Assembly (NCBI GenBank): GCA_002345625.1
Contig: DDWE01000073.1
Coordinates: forward strand, 5,714 to 27,011
DNA: 21,298 nt
Source of the DNA: Desulfuromonadaceae bacterium UBA2294
GTDB lineage: Bacteria > Desulfobacterota > Desulfuromonadia > Desulfuromonadales > UBA2294
Reading direction: 5' to 3'
Part shown: positions 6,518-13,752 of the stretch, one piece after another
Numbering within the stretch: the first letter of the stretch is position 1
Layout of the letters: every line of letters begins with the position of its first letter
Notes under the pieces: model-generated
Databases searched by the model: none
Told to the model about the DNA's origin: nothing
What the model saw: the letters and a program-made list of their open reading frames with translations, nothing else
Translations under genes and position numbers: made by a program

Positions 6518-7084
6518 TCAGTGCCCGATTCTGCGGCCCAATTCGGCGACGACTTCCGCGACCATCTCTTCCGCGAGGAAGTGCGCTTCAAGCTCGAAGG
6601 TGGTTGAGGTCTTTTTGGCGACGTCGTAGAACTCAAGGCGGTATGTGGTCTGCATCACGACGCCGCGTAGCGGCGTCGCCGACTCGGCGCGCTTAACCAG
6701 CGTGCCAAATAGAATTCGGCCTGGTTCCCGCTCCAGTCCCAACTGGTTTTTGAGCTCGGTCGCGGAGAGGCTACGCAGGTGCATCGCTGTTTTGGATTCG
6801 GCATCCAGCGTCCACTCAAAATGGACAGCGGTTTTGAACAGCCCCTGCCGTTGCAACTGTTCGGCAAAATTGGCCGCCTCCTCGCCGCGACAGATGTAGA
6901 AGGCCTGGTCGGTCTTGGCGAACGGCGCATAGACCAGCAAGTCGCCACCGCCGCGCAGGGTGGTCGGATCCCCTTTGACCGCAACGTCGCCGATGCCGTC
7001 ACTGGTTTTGGAAACCAGCGCAATGATCGGGCCGCAGCCGGCCAGTAGCAGGATCAGGGCAATGATCGAAAGTCTGAATTTCAT
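6518..7084 (-). CDS. Lipoprotein of unknown function
   Basis: I do not recognise a family. The 188-residue product has a signal peptide with lipobox LAGC (Cys 17), so it should be membrane-anchored. The mature part looks like a mixed alpha/beta domain: GGGDLLVYAPFAKTDQAFYICRGE, a helix AANFAEQLQRQGLF, then strands such as VVMQTTYRLEFYDV and TTFELEAHFLAEEM. ATG 7084 follows an AGGA by 8 bp; the longer frame to 7171 lacks a signal peptide. It begins 2 bp after the stop of the diheme cytochrome gene, and its ribosome site is formed by the last codons of that gene, so the two are almost certainly one operon. A role linked to the cytochrome is possible but unproven. Confidence 0.75.
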   Translation of the reverse strand: MKFRLSIIALILLLAGCGPIIALVSKTSDGIGDVAVKGDPTTLRGGGDLLVYAPFAKTDQAFYICRGEEAANFAEQLQRQGLFKTAVHFEWTLDAESKTAMHLRSLSATELKNQLGLEREPGRILFGTLVKRAESATPLRGVVMQTTYRLEFYDVAKKTSTTFELEAHFLAEEMVAEVVAELGRRIGH

Positions 7085-7086
7085 GA

Positions 7087-7302
7087 TCAGCATCCTTTGC
7101 ACAAAGGGTGGCATTTCACACAATTGTCGTTTGCGGCATGGGACGTCTGTCGCCGGGTAATGTCGTGGCAATCAAGGCAGTCTCGCGGTGCGACTGCCGT
7201 ACGGTGTTGGTCCGTGTTGGTCAGACGCGGGGCATAAGCCGGGACACGAACAACGCAACTGGCCAGCAGCAGGGCTAGCAGGACGAGGGACAGGCCTTTC
7301 AT
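7087..7302 (-). CDS. Very small diheme c-type cytochrome lipoprotein
   Basis: A 71-residue protein with a signal peptide and lipobox LASC (Cys 16), leaving about 56 residues. It carries two haem-binding motifs, CLDCH (42-46) and CVKCH (61-65), with His 33 and His 55 available as distal ligands. The protein ends in CKGC with no following His, because the next codon is the stop. It should sit in the periplasm on a membrane, exchanging electrons with larger redox proteins. GGAGG lies 8 bp before ATG 7302, which supports this short gene as real, and a CRP/FNR-type site lies upstream. It is the first gene of an operon with the unknown lipoprotein. Confidence 0.82.
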   Translation of the reverse strand: MKGLSLVLLALLLASCVVRVPAYAPRLTNTDQHRTAVAPRDCLDCHDITRRQTSHAANDNCVKCHPLCKGC

Positions 7303-7349
7303 GACAAAAACCTCCGACCGTGATTGAGTTTGATGTCCTCATAGACGCT

Positions 7350-7365
7350 TGTGAAGTGTATCACG
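7350..7365. promoter_or_regulatory. CRP/FNR-type operator TGTGA-N6-TCACG
   Basis: The half-sites TGTGA (7350-7354) and TCACG (7361-7365) match 9 of 10 positions of the CRP-family consensus. The site lies about 48 bp upstream of the diheme cytochrome start and about 70 bp upstream of the def -35 on the other strand. Control of the cytochrome by a CRP/FNR-family protein is inferred. Confidence 0.45.
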
Positions 7366-7436
7366 CTCAAGCAGCGTTGCATGAACGGGTGACTTTTTTC
7401 AACGTGTCCCAAGCAGGTTGACTTTGGCAGCTGCGG

Positions 7437-7465
7437 TTGACATTCGAAAGACCCGACCGTATCAT
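7437..7465 (+). promoter_or_regulatory. Sigma-70-type promoter of the def-fmt operon
   Basis: TTGACA (7437-7442) and TATCAT (7460-7465) are separated by exactly 17 bp. The expected start lies about 55 bp before the def ATG. This is the strongest-looking promoter in the window. Confidence 0.7.
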
Positions 7466-7526
7466 GCATGGCTCAACGCCGTGACTAAAGGACGGCGGCA
7501 ATTTCCCGGGCATAAAGGGGGATCCT

Positions 7527-8045
7527 ATGGCCCTGCTTCGAATCTACCATTATCCTGAACCGGTTCTTTCTCGTAAAGCTGAGCCGGTCACGAACATAAC
7601 AGGCGCCATTCGCACCCTCGCCCGCGACATGGCCGAGACCATGTACGCCGCTCCGGGGGTTGGTCTGGCTGCACCACAGGTTGGCATCTCGCAGCGACTG
7701 ATTGTCCTCGACTGCAGCCGTAATGATGACCCCCCCCGGCTGATTATCGCCGTCAACCCGGAGATCGTCGCCAGCACCGGCACGGTCTGTGAGGAGGAGG
7801 GGTGCCTGTCGGTCCCCGGTTACTACAGCCAGGTCAAGCGTAGCGCCGAGGTCACGGTCCGCTTTCGCGATCTCGACGATACGCCGGTGGAGATCACCAC
7901 CGACGGTCTGCTTGCGATCGCCTTCCAGCATGAAATTGATCATCTCGACGGCATTCTTTTTGTCGATCATCTGTCGGCGCTCAAGCGCGGGCTGTTTCGT
8001 AAAAAATACCCGAAGATTCTGGCCCAGATGGAGGAACAACTGTGA
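7527..8045 (+). CDS. def: Peptide deformylase
   Basis: Removes the N-formyl group from nascent proteins, acting on ribosomes in the cytoplasm. The 172-residue length is standard. All three hallmark motifs are present: GVGLAAPQVG (44-53), EEGCLSVPG with metal ligand Cys 93, and QHEIDHLDG with ligands His 135 and His 139 and catalytic Glu 136. AAAGGGGG lies upstream of ATG 7527. It has its own strong promoter and overlaps fmt by 4 bp. The pairing puts the enzyme that adds the formyl group and the one that removes it under shared control. Confidence 0.97.
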   Translation: MALLRIYHYPEPVLSRKAEPVTNITGAIRTLARDMAETMYAAPGVGLAAPQVGISQRLIVLDCSRNDDPPRLIIAVNPEIVASTGTVCEEEGCLSVPGYYSQVKRSAEVTVRFRDLDDTPVEITTDGLLAIAFQHEIDHLDGILFVDHLSALKRGLFRKKYPKILAQMEEQL

Positions 8046-8980
8046 GGGCTGACCAGATCCGGACTGTCTTCATGGGGACGCCGGCGTTTGCCTGCGACAC
8101 TCTTGCCGGACTGATCGCCGCCGGCCTCGACCTGATCGGTGTCTACACCCAGCCCGACCGGCCAAAAGGACGCGGCCAGAAACTGGCGCCACCGCCGGTG
8201 AAAGAACTGGCATTGCAGCATGGCCTGCCGGTTTTTCAGCCGACCCGGTTGCGTCTGCCGGAGGTCGTGGCCGAACTGCAGGCGCTGAATCCCGACCTGA
8301 TTGTTGTTGTTGCCTATGGCCAGATCCTGCCGAAAAGTGTCCTTGATATTCCGCGACTGGGCTGCATCAATGTCCACGCCTCCTTGCTGCCGAAATACCG
8401 CGGCGCGGCGCCGATCAACAAGGCAATTATCGACGGCGAGACACAGACCGGCATCACCACCATGCTGATGGATGTTGGACTTGACACCGGTGACATGCTG
8501 ATCAAGAAATCCCTGGCCATCGGCTCGGACGAAACCGCAGGTGAACTACATGATCGCCTCGCCTTGCTGGGCCGCGAAACCATGGAAGAGACCCTGCGTC
8601 AGCTCCTCGCCGGCACCCTGAAACCGCAGGCTCAGGACGATGCCTTGATGACCTATGCGCCGATGCTGAAAAAAGAGGACGGTCTGATCGACTGGAGCCG
8701 GCCGGCCAGCGAGATCCACAATCGGGTACGCGGACTCGATCCCTGGCCAGGCGCGTTCACCTATTTATCCGGGGAGGTGCTGAAGATCTCTGCCACCCGC
8801 TGTGCTGCGGGCAGCGGTGCTCCCGGCACCGTGCTGGCTGCCGGCACCGACGGTGTGCGGGTGGCATGTGGCAGCGACGCCCTGTTGATCAATCTTCTGC
8901 AACTACCGGGCAAGAAGCGTTTACCAGCCGCCGATTTTCTGCGGGGCCAGACTCTGCCCCCCGGTACCCGTCTCGGATAA
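8042..8980 (+). CDS. fmt: Methionyl-tRNA formyltransferase
   Basis: Adds a formyl group from 10-formyl-tetrahydrofolate to Met-tRNA(fMet) for translation initiation. The 312-residue product has the N-terminal formyltransferase fold: FMGTPAFA, VYTQPDRPKGRG, catalytic Asn 110 and His 112 in INVHASLLPKYRGAAP, Asp 148 in GLDTGDML, then KEDGLIDWSRPA and a C-terminal OB-fold domain. The start is GTG 8042 inside the def stop codon (GTGA overlap), a classical coupled junction. DUF116 follows after 3 bp. Confidence 0.97.
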   Translation: MRADQIRTVFMGTPAFACDTLAGLIAAGLDLIGVYTQPDRPKGRGQKLAPPPVKELALQHGLPVFQPTRLRLPEVVAELQALNPDLIVVVAYGQILPKSVLDIPRLGCINVHASLLPKYRGAAPINKAIIDGETQTGITTMLMDVGLDTGDMLIKKSLAIGSDETAGELHDRLALLGRETMEETLRQLLAGTLKPQAQDDALMTYAPMLKKEDGLIDWSRPASEIHNRVRGLDPWPGAFTYLSGEVLKISATRCAAGSGAPGTVLAAGTDGVRVACGSDALLINLLQLPGKKRLPAADFLRGQTLPPGTRLG

Positions 8981-8983
8981 CTG

Positions 8984-9769
8984 ATGACCGCAAAACCGTT
9001 CGTTCGTCACGGAGATCAGCCGCGCAAGCGGCTGTTTATCGGTCTGCTCACCCTCGCCGGTTCCGTTGTTCTGCTGGTCGCTTTTCTGCTCTGGTGGGTG
9101 CCGTCGGTCGGTCTGGTTCATATCCATCCGATCCTGCCCCTGATCTCCGCCGGTATCCTCGCCCTGTTGGCCCTGTTCATCGTTGGCGGTATCGGCCTTC
9201 TGGTTTTGACCCTGCTCACCGGTCGTGATCTATTTTTCTCCGAGCGCTTGCGCAAACTGGTGATCCGTTACATCTTCCCCGGGGTGATCGCCTTCGGCCG
9301 GCTGCTCGGTGTCGATCGTGATACCCTGCGCCAGTCGTTCATCGCCCTGAACAACCAGCTGGTGCGGGCGCGCAAGCTGCGCGTTCCGGCGCACAAGGCT
9401 CTGATCCTGCTACCGCACTGTATCCAGCTGTTCGACTGCGACCTGAAAATTACCGGCGACGTCAACCGCTGTGTGCGCTGTGGCCGTTGCGATATTGCCG
9501 ACCTCGCCGATCTTGCCTGGCGCCGCGGCATTCCTATCGCCGTGGCCACCGGCGGCACTCTGGCGCGCAAGATCATCGTCGAGCACCGGCCGCAGTTTAT
9601 CCTCGCCGTCGCCTGCGAACGGGACCTGACCTCCGGGATCCGTGAGTCGTACCCGCTGCCGGTGATTGGGCTGCTCAATCAGCGTCCGGACGGCCCCTGT
9701 TTTAACACCCGCGTCGTCCTCGATGAAGTTGAGCGGGTTCTTGACGAGCACATCCTGCCGGACCCTTGA
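8984..9769 (+). CDS. DUF116 family membrane-anchored Cys-rich protein
   Basis: A 261-residue protein of unknown function. Two strongly hydrophobic helices lie near the N-terminus (about 17-42 and 49-78). The DUF116 domain follows: ALILLPHCIQLFDCDLKI, then NRCVRCGRCDIADL, then VATGGTLARKI, AVACERDL and PVIGLLNQRPDGPCFNT. The conserved cysteines suggest a metal or iron-sulfur site. In many Desulfuromonadales genomes DUF116 genes follow fmt, which points to a link with formyl metabolism or envelope functions, but no activity is established. ATG 8984 lies 3 bp after fmt, without a distinct ribosome site, so it is likely coupled. Confidence 0.88.
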   Translation: MTAKPFVRHGDQPRKRLFIGLLTLAGSVVLLVAFLLWWVPSVGLVHIHPILPLISAGILALLALFIVGGIGLLVLTLLTGRDLFFSERLRKLVIRYIFPGVIAFGRLLGVDRDTLRQSFIALNNQLVRARKLRVPAHKALILLPHCIQLFDCDLKITGDVNRCVRCGRCDIADLADLAWRRGIPIAVATGGTLARKIIVEHRPQFILAVACERDLTSGIRESYPLPVIGLLNQRPDGPCFNTRVVLDEVERVLDEHILPDP

Positions 9770-9791
9770 TTTTTGTTGTTGCGCGATTATC

Positions 9792-9821
9792 TTGACGAAA
9801 ACGAAAGATCTTAACTTTAAA
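9792..9821 (+). promoter_or_regulatory. Possible promoter of htpX
   Basis: TTGACG (9792-9797) and TTTAAA (9816-9821) are separated by 18 bp, in the 80-bp gap before htpX. The match is moderate. htpX is heat-shock or envelope-stress controlled in other bacteria, but no convincing sigma-32 element is seen. Confidence 0.35.
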
Positions 9822-9852
9822 CTCTCTTGCTGATGATAAAGGAACAACCTTG

Positions 9853-10689
9853 ATGAACACCCTGCGTACTTTCTTCCTAATGACTGTTCTCACCCTGATT
9901 CTGGTCGCCGCCGGCGGCGCCATCGGCGGTCAGGGAGGCGCCCTGTTTGCTTTGATTCTGGCCGGGGTGATGAATCTCGGTAGTTACTGGTTCTCTGACA
10001 AGATCGTCATCACCATGTACAAGGGGCGCGAGGTGACCAGCGGACCGCTGTTTGATGTGGTGCAGGAGCTTTGCCAGCGCAACAACCTGACCATGCCGAA
10101 GGTCTGCATCCTTCCGCAGCCGCAGCCGAATGCTTTCGCCACCGGTCGCAATGAGCAACATGCTGTGGTTGCTGCTACCGAAGGGCTGCTGCAGATCTTG
10201 AGTCGCGAAGAGCTTCTCGGGGTGATGGCGCACGAGATGAGCCATGTCCGGCATCGCGACATCCTCATCGGTTCCATCGCCGCGACCGTTGCCGGCGCCA
10301 TCTCCTATCTGGCACACATGGCACAGTGGGCAATGATTTTCGGTGGTCGCAGCGACGACGAAGACAGTAACCCGCTGGCGCTGATCGCCATGATGATCCT
10401 GGCGCCGATTGCCGCCATGCTGGTGCAGATGGCGATCTCCCGTTCGCGCGAATACCTTGCCGATGAAGGGGGCGCCAAGCTCTCCGGCAATCCGCATTAC
10501 CTCGCCAGTGCCCTGCGTAAACTTGAGACCGCCAATCGCGCTGCGCCGATGACCCAGGCCAACGAAGCGACGGCGCACATGTTTATCGTCAACCCGTTGC
10601 GCTCGGGAGGATTGCGTTCGCTGTTCTCGACCCATCCTCCGGTGGAGGAGCGGGTGCGTCGGCTCGAGGCGATGTCACACAGCCGCTGA
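9853..10689 (+). CDS. htpX: HtpX-type membrane zinc metalloprotease
   Basis: Integral inner membrane protease (M48 family) that degrades damaged membrane proteins; 278 residues, the usual size. Two N-terminal TM helices (about 7-22 and 28-46), the zinc motif HEMSH at 127-131 with catalytic Glu 128, two more hydrophobic segments (about 139-160 and 178-195), the third zinc ligand in SREYLADEGGA, and the end FSTHPPVEERVRRLEAM are all typical. ATG 9853 follows AAAGGA by 9 bp; the adjacent TTG 9850 is less likely. The stop codon is immediately followed by a ~103-bp palindromic repeat. It sits in the def-fmt-DUF116 neighbourhood but probably has its own promoter. Confidence 0.96.
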   Translation: MNTLRTFFLMTVLTLILVAAGGAIGGQGGALFALILAGVMNLGSYWFSDKIVITMYKGREVTSGPLFDVVQELCQRNNLTMPKVCILPQPQPNAFATGRNEQHAVVAATEGLLQILSREELLGVMAHEMSHVRHRDILIGSIAATVAGAISYLAHMAQWAMIFGGRSDDEDSNPLALIAMMILAPIAAMLVQMAISRSREYLADEGGAKLSGNPHYLASALRKLETANRAAPMTQANEATAHMFIVNPLRSGGLRSLFSTHPPVEERVRRLEAMSHSR

Positions 10690-10791
10690 AAATCCCCCGT
10701 CTGCGGCGTTGGCCTTGTCGGCGTCGCTGCGACGTAGCTCCCGCTACGCCTCACTCCTTGGTCGGCGGACGCCTTGCATCCAGGGAATTTT
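10689..10791 (+). repeat. ~103-bp palindromic intergenic repeat, copy A
   Basis: It starts at the last base of htpX with AAAATCCCCC and ends GGGAATTTT. Its reverse complement resembles copy B at 10960-11062 over the full length with no gap needed (same 103 bp, roughly 80% identical by eye). The core CGTAGCTCCCGCTACG is a small palindrome, and the ends pair loosely. Confidence 0.8.
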
Positions 10792-10796
10792 AAGTG

Positions 10797-10852
10797 GCCT
10801 TGAGGTGTGCGTTCATTGCGTAGAGGAATTGAATAACTGAGACACTCAAGGC
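10797..10852. repeat. Inverted repeat between the two palindromic elements
   Basis: GCCTTGAG (10797-10804) and CTCAAGGC (10845-10852) are perfect complements with a 40-bp interval. Just downstream (10871-10886) is a short tandem CTGATAC-CTGATAC-CTGA. No gene is visible between the repeats. Confidence 0.45.
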
Positions 10853-10900
10853 AAACCTTTTTCCGCTGTGCCTGATACCTGATACCTGAAATCAACAAAA

Positions 10901-10924
10901 AGGGAGCGCAGCAAAGCGTTCCCT
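10901..10924. repeat. Hairpin AGGGAGCGC-AGCAAA-GCGTTCCCT, upstream copy
   Basis: A 9-bp stem with one G-U pair. It is a near-identical direct copy of the terminator hairpin at 11073-11096 (one base different), including the AGCAAA loop, but lacks a T-tract on this side. On the complement its stem is followed by TTTTTGTTG, so it may terminate leftward transcripts. Confidence 0.7.
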
Positions 10925-10950
10925 CAGATTGCTGACAAACCAATTTTTCG

Positions 10951-11071
10951 AGGCTGATCAAAAATCTCCAGATGCAAGGCGCCCGCAGATCGAGGAGTGA
11001 AGCGTAGCGGTAGCTACGTTGCAATGACGAGATCAAGGGCAACGCCGCAGATGGGGGTTTTTCATCAGCCT
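10951..11071 (-). repeat. ~103-bp palindromic intergenic repeat, copy B, with flanking inverted octamers
   Basis: The core at 10960-11062 is the inverted copy of element A. Here the structure extends: AGGCTGAT (10951-10958) and ATCAGCCT (11064-11071) are perfect complements at the two edges, followed inward by A5 and T5. The centre has the GTAGC...GCTAC palindrome. Together with the two hairpin copies on either side it forms a composite. Confidence 0.8.
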
Positions 11072-11072
11072 G

Positions 11073-11100
11073 AGGGAACGCAGCAAAGCGTTCCCTTTTT
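11073..11100 (+). terminator. Hairpin with T-tract (downstream copy of the AGCAAA-loop hairpin)
   Basis: AGGGAACGC and GCGTTCCCT pair perfectly over 9 bp around AGCAAA, followed by TTTTT. It should end transcripts from htpX or the repeat region before rsmB. It lies only 27 bp upstream of the rsmB ATG, so it could also attenuate read-through into rsmB. Confidence 0.75.
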
Positions 11101-11126
11101 GTTGCCACTGGTGTACAACAGCCGCC

Positions 11127-12506
11127 ATGAGCAAACACCTACAGAACTCCCCGATGGCTGATGCCCGCTCCGGCGCTTATGAGATTCTGCAGCGGGTCGA
11201 TGAAGGCGGCTACGCTGACCTGCTTCTCGACAGCTGGCTGCAACGCCACCCCGGTCTCGATCCGCGTGAGCGCGGTCTGCTGACCGAGCTGGTTTACGGT
11301 GTGCTGCGCTTGCGCGGTCAGCTCGATTTTGCCCTGGCCCCGCTCTGCCGGCAGGCGCTGAATCGGCTCGAGCCGGCGACGCTGCGCCTGCTGCGGATCG
11401 GTGCTTACCAGCTGCTGGCGCTCGATCGTGTCCCGGCTCACGCCGCCGTTCACGCCACCGTCGAGCTTGCCAAGCAGGTCGGCATGGGGCGGGTCTCCGG
11501 TTTGGTCAATGGGGTGCTGCGCAGCCTGCAACGTCAGCAGGCCACTCTGGTCTGGCCGACATCGGCGACCCCCGGCCCCTATCTTGAGCATGTCTGTAGC
11601 CTGCCGGCCTGGTTGGCCACGGCTCTGCGTACACAGTTCGGCGATGCCGACGCCCTCGCTCTCGGTGAGGCGCTGGCGGCACCGGCACCGCACACCGTGC
11701 GGGTCAACACCCTGCGCTGTGATCGCGAAACATTTCTGGCGGCTCTTGCCGCTGACGGCCACGAGGCGCGCCCCTGTCGCTTTGCTCCCGAGGGGGTGAT
11801 CATCGACAAGCGTGGCGCCGCACCGTTACCTGGTGCCGGTGAAGGTTGGTATCAGGTACAGGATGAGGCGAGTATGCTCATTGCCCATCTGCTGGCTGCC
11901 AAACCCGGCGAGCAGATCCTCGATGCCTGTGCGGCACCCGGCGGCAAGACGACGCATCTTGCCGCGCTCAGCGATAACCGCTGCCCGATTATCGCTCTCG
12001 ACAAGCACCCGCAACGGGTCAAACTGGTCGAAAGCGGGGCGCAGCGGCTTGGCGCGACGACCATTACTGCCCGGACCTGGGACCTGACGATCCCGCCTGA
12101 TTTTATAGCGCCGGCGAGTCTCGACCGGATTCTGGTCGATGCCCCCTGTAGCGGGCTCGGTGTCTTGCGCCGCAATCCGGAGAGCCGCTGGACCCGCACC
12201 GCTGATGATGTGGTGCAACTCGCTGCTCTGCAACAAACCATCCTGGCGACGGTGGCACCGCTGCTCAAACCCGGCGGTACCCTGATCTACTCGGTCTGTA
12301 CCTTTACCCCGGCCGAAACCGACGCTGTTGTTGCCGCTTTTCAGGAAGCACATGCCGATTTTGTCAGGGATGACCCGCGTTCGGACCTGCCGACACACTG
12401 GGCGGAACTGTTTGCTGCTGACGGTACCCTGCGCACCCGACCCCAGGATCATGATGGCATGGATGCTTTTTATGCCGTGCGTTTCCGGCGGAACGAAGGT
12501 AGATAA
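11127..12506 (+). CDS. rsmB: 16S rRNA (cytosine-967-C5)-methyltransferase
   Basis: Methylates C967 of 16S rRNA with S-adenosylmethionine. The 459-residue protein has an N-terminal NusB-like RNA-binding domain (about 12-145: ARSGAYEILQRV, LLTELVYGVLR, AVHATVELAKQVG) and a C-terminal Rossmann methyltransferase: SAM motif DACAAPGGKTTHLAAL, DAPCSGLGVLRRNPE with the helper Cys, and YSVCTFTPAETD with the nucleophilic Cys. ATG 11127 is the first start; ATG 11154 (MADARSG) is a plausible shorter one, and neither has a clear ribosome site. No promoter is obvious in the repeat-filled spacer upstream. It ends at a bidirectional terminator. Confidence 0.95.
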   Translation: MSKHLQNSPMADARSGAYEILQRVDEGGYADLLLDSWLQRHPGLDPRERGLLTELVYGVLRLRGQLDFALAPLCRQALNRLEPATLRLLRIGAYQLLALDRVPAHAAVHATVELAKQVGMGRVSGLVNGVLRSLQRQQATLVWPTSATPGPYLEHVCSLPAWLATALRTQFGDADALALGEALAAPAPHTVRVNTLRCDRETFLAALAADGHEARPCRFAPEGVIIDKRGAAPLPGAGEGWYQVQDEASMLIAHLLAAKPGEQILDACAAPGGKTTHLAALSDNRCPIIALDKHPQRVKLVESGAQRLGATTITARTWDLTIPPDFIAPASLDRILVDAPCSGLGVLRRNPESRWTRTADDVVQLAALQQTILATVAPLLKPGGTLIYSVCTFTPAETDAVVAAFQEAHADFVRDDPRSDLPTHWAELFAADGTLRTRPQDHDGMDAFYAVRFRRNEGR

Positions 12507-12530
12507 AAGGACGGCACAAAAAAAGGCATA

Positions 12531-12563
12531 AAAGGGGCGCGGCTAAAAGCCGCGCCCCTTTTT
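12531..12563 (+). terminator. Bidirectional intrinsic terminator between rsmB and the transglutaminase gene
   Basis: The 13-bp stem from AAAGGGGCGCGGC with its complement has a TAAAA loop and a T-run to 12563. The A-rich left side gives a T-run on the complement, so it serves both convergent genes. Confidence 0.92.
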
Positions 12564-12590
12564 GTTGCAGGAATAACCTCTGTCTGGCGG

Positions 12591-13595
12591 TTATTCGCTG
12601 AAGTTGATGCTGTAGACGAAACTCTTCGCGTTGTAGAAATCGAGCGGCTTGCCGCCGACTTCGGCATAAGGATAGCCGAAGGTGTTCAGCGGCGCACCGG
12701 CCTGGGGCGGGTTGAGGATCAGGTCACGGCCGACAGCGAGACGGAAGCGGTAGGCGTCGAGGCCACCCCAGTAATAGGCACGCAGTTCCTGGGTTCGTGC
12801 ATCCTCCAGTTTCAAGTCCTCTTTGAGCATCGCCTTGCGCACATCGGCCGGATCGACCGGCACCCAGCCACTCCCCGGCAGGAAGAACTCGGCCCAACAG
12901 TGTTGCCAACCGGTGATATCTTCCTGGGCTTTCTTGCCGAGGCGCAGGCCGAAAATCTCCCGGGCCGGAACGCCGGCGGCGCGGCAGAGGGCGACGTAGA
13001 CCGAAGAGATATCGGTGCACTTGCCGCCCGGTTTCTGCAGCAGCAGGCAGACGTCCCCCTTGCCGCAACCGATGGTCTTTTCATCACGGTGCATGTTCTC
13101 GACGATCCAGTCGTAGATCGCCCGGGCCTTTTGCAATACGGTGGTTTTGCCCTTGACAATTTTATCGGCCAACAACTTGACTTCGCCATCAATCGGTCCG
13201 AGGCTGGTCGCACCGAGGTAGTCAGCATAGTCAGCCGGGTTCCACTTCGGTTCTGTTTCGGCAAACGCGGCCAGACGGACTTCCTGACGTTGAACCGTAA
13301 ACTGCAGATCAAGGCGTCGGCTTTTGGCACTGGCCGGCCACTCGGCGTAGAGCATCGGCGTGCCATTGATGGTGTCGGTGTAGACCGCGCTCGTGGCGTA
13401 ATCACCGCTTTGCCGGATGGCAGTGATGGTCTGCTGCGCGTCGGAGACCGGATAGGGGAGCCAGAGTCGGGCCGGTTCACCCGGAGTCTGGGCGCTGAGG
13501 TCGACATGCAGGGTGACGGTGCCGGTGCGGCTTTGTGCCCAGACCGTCGGGGTGAGCAGCAGCAAGGCGCTGGCCAGTAGCAATAATGTTTTCAT
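12591..13595 (-). CDS. Exported transglutaminase-like domain protein
   Basis: A 334-residue protein with signal peptide (MKTLLLLASALLLLTPTVWA, cleavage near residue 20), so periplasmic or secreted. The N-terminal half is beta-rich. The transglutaminase core follows, with a Cys-His-Asp triad: Cys 193 in GGKCTDIS, His 232 in GWQHCWAEFF, Asp 248 in PVDPADV. Bacterial members act as proteases, peptide crosslinkers or cell-wall modifiers; which applies here is not evident. Extra cysteines (177, 183) could form a disulfide. An AAAGGA precedes ATG 13595 by about 8 bp. It is divergent from the LysR regulator, which makes it a possible target of that regulator. Confidence 0.88.
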   Translation of the reverse strand: MKTLLLLASALLLLTPTVWAQSRTGTVTLHVDLSAQTPGEPARLWLPYPVSDAQQTITAIRQSGDYATSAVYTDTINGTPMLYAEWPASAKSRRLDLQFTVQRQEVRLAAFAETEPKWNPADYADYLGATSLGPIDGEVKLLADKIVKGKTTVLQKARAIYDWIVENMHRDEKTIGCGKGDVCLLLQKPGGKCTDISSVYVALCRAAGVPAREIFGLRLGKKAQEDITGWQHCWAEFFLPGSGWVPVDPADVRKAMLKEDLKLEDARTQELRAYYWGGLDAYRFRLAVGRDLILNPPQAGAPLNTFGYPYAEVGGKPLDFYNAKSFVYSINFSE

Positions 13596-13662
13596 TGAAC
13601 AGAATTCCTTTCACGGGGCCGCATCGGCCGATGAAGTGGGTGAGCGAATTTAATTAACGTAA

Positions 13663-13691
13663 TTGCTCATCGGCGGTCAAACAGATAATAT
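13663..13691 (+). promoter_or_regulatory. Probable promoter of the LysR gene
   Basis: TTGCTC (13663-13668) and TAATAT (13686-13691) have a 17-bp spacing. Just downstream, GATAG and CTATC form an inverted repeat with a 12-bp interval, which could be a LysR operator. Confidence 0.45.
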
Positions 13692-13752
13692 TGATAGCAA
13701 CAATGTGATCTATCGGTTTATCGAATGGCGATGTCTGTTTTGCGGAGGAATG

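Noticed and set aside
9877..10635. Minus-strand open frame opposite htpX
   Set aside because: The sense strand encodes a complete HtpX with HEMSH; the antisense product is His/Gly-rich with no known fold.
10497..11138. Minus-strand open frame through the repeat nest
   Set aside because: Spans both ~103-bp repeats and the end of htpX; the apparent protein is only the translation of repeat DNA.
12900..13580. Plus-strand open frame (226 codons)
   Set aside because: Antisense to the transglutaminase-like gene, which has signal peptide, RBS and catalytic triad.
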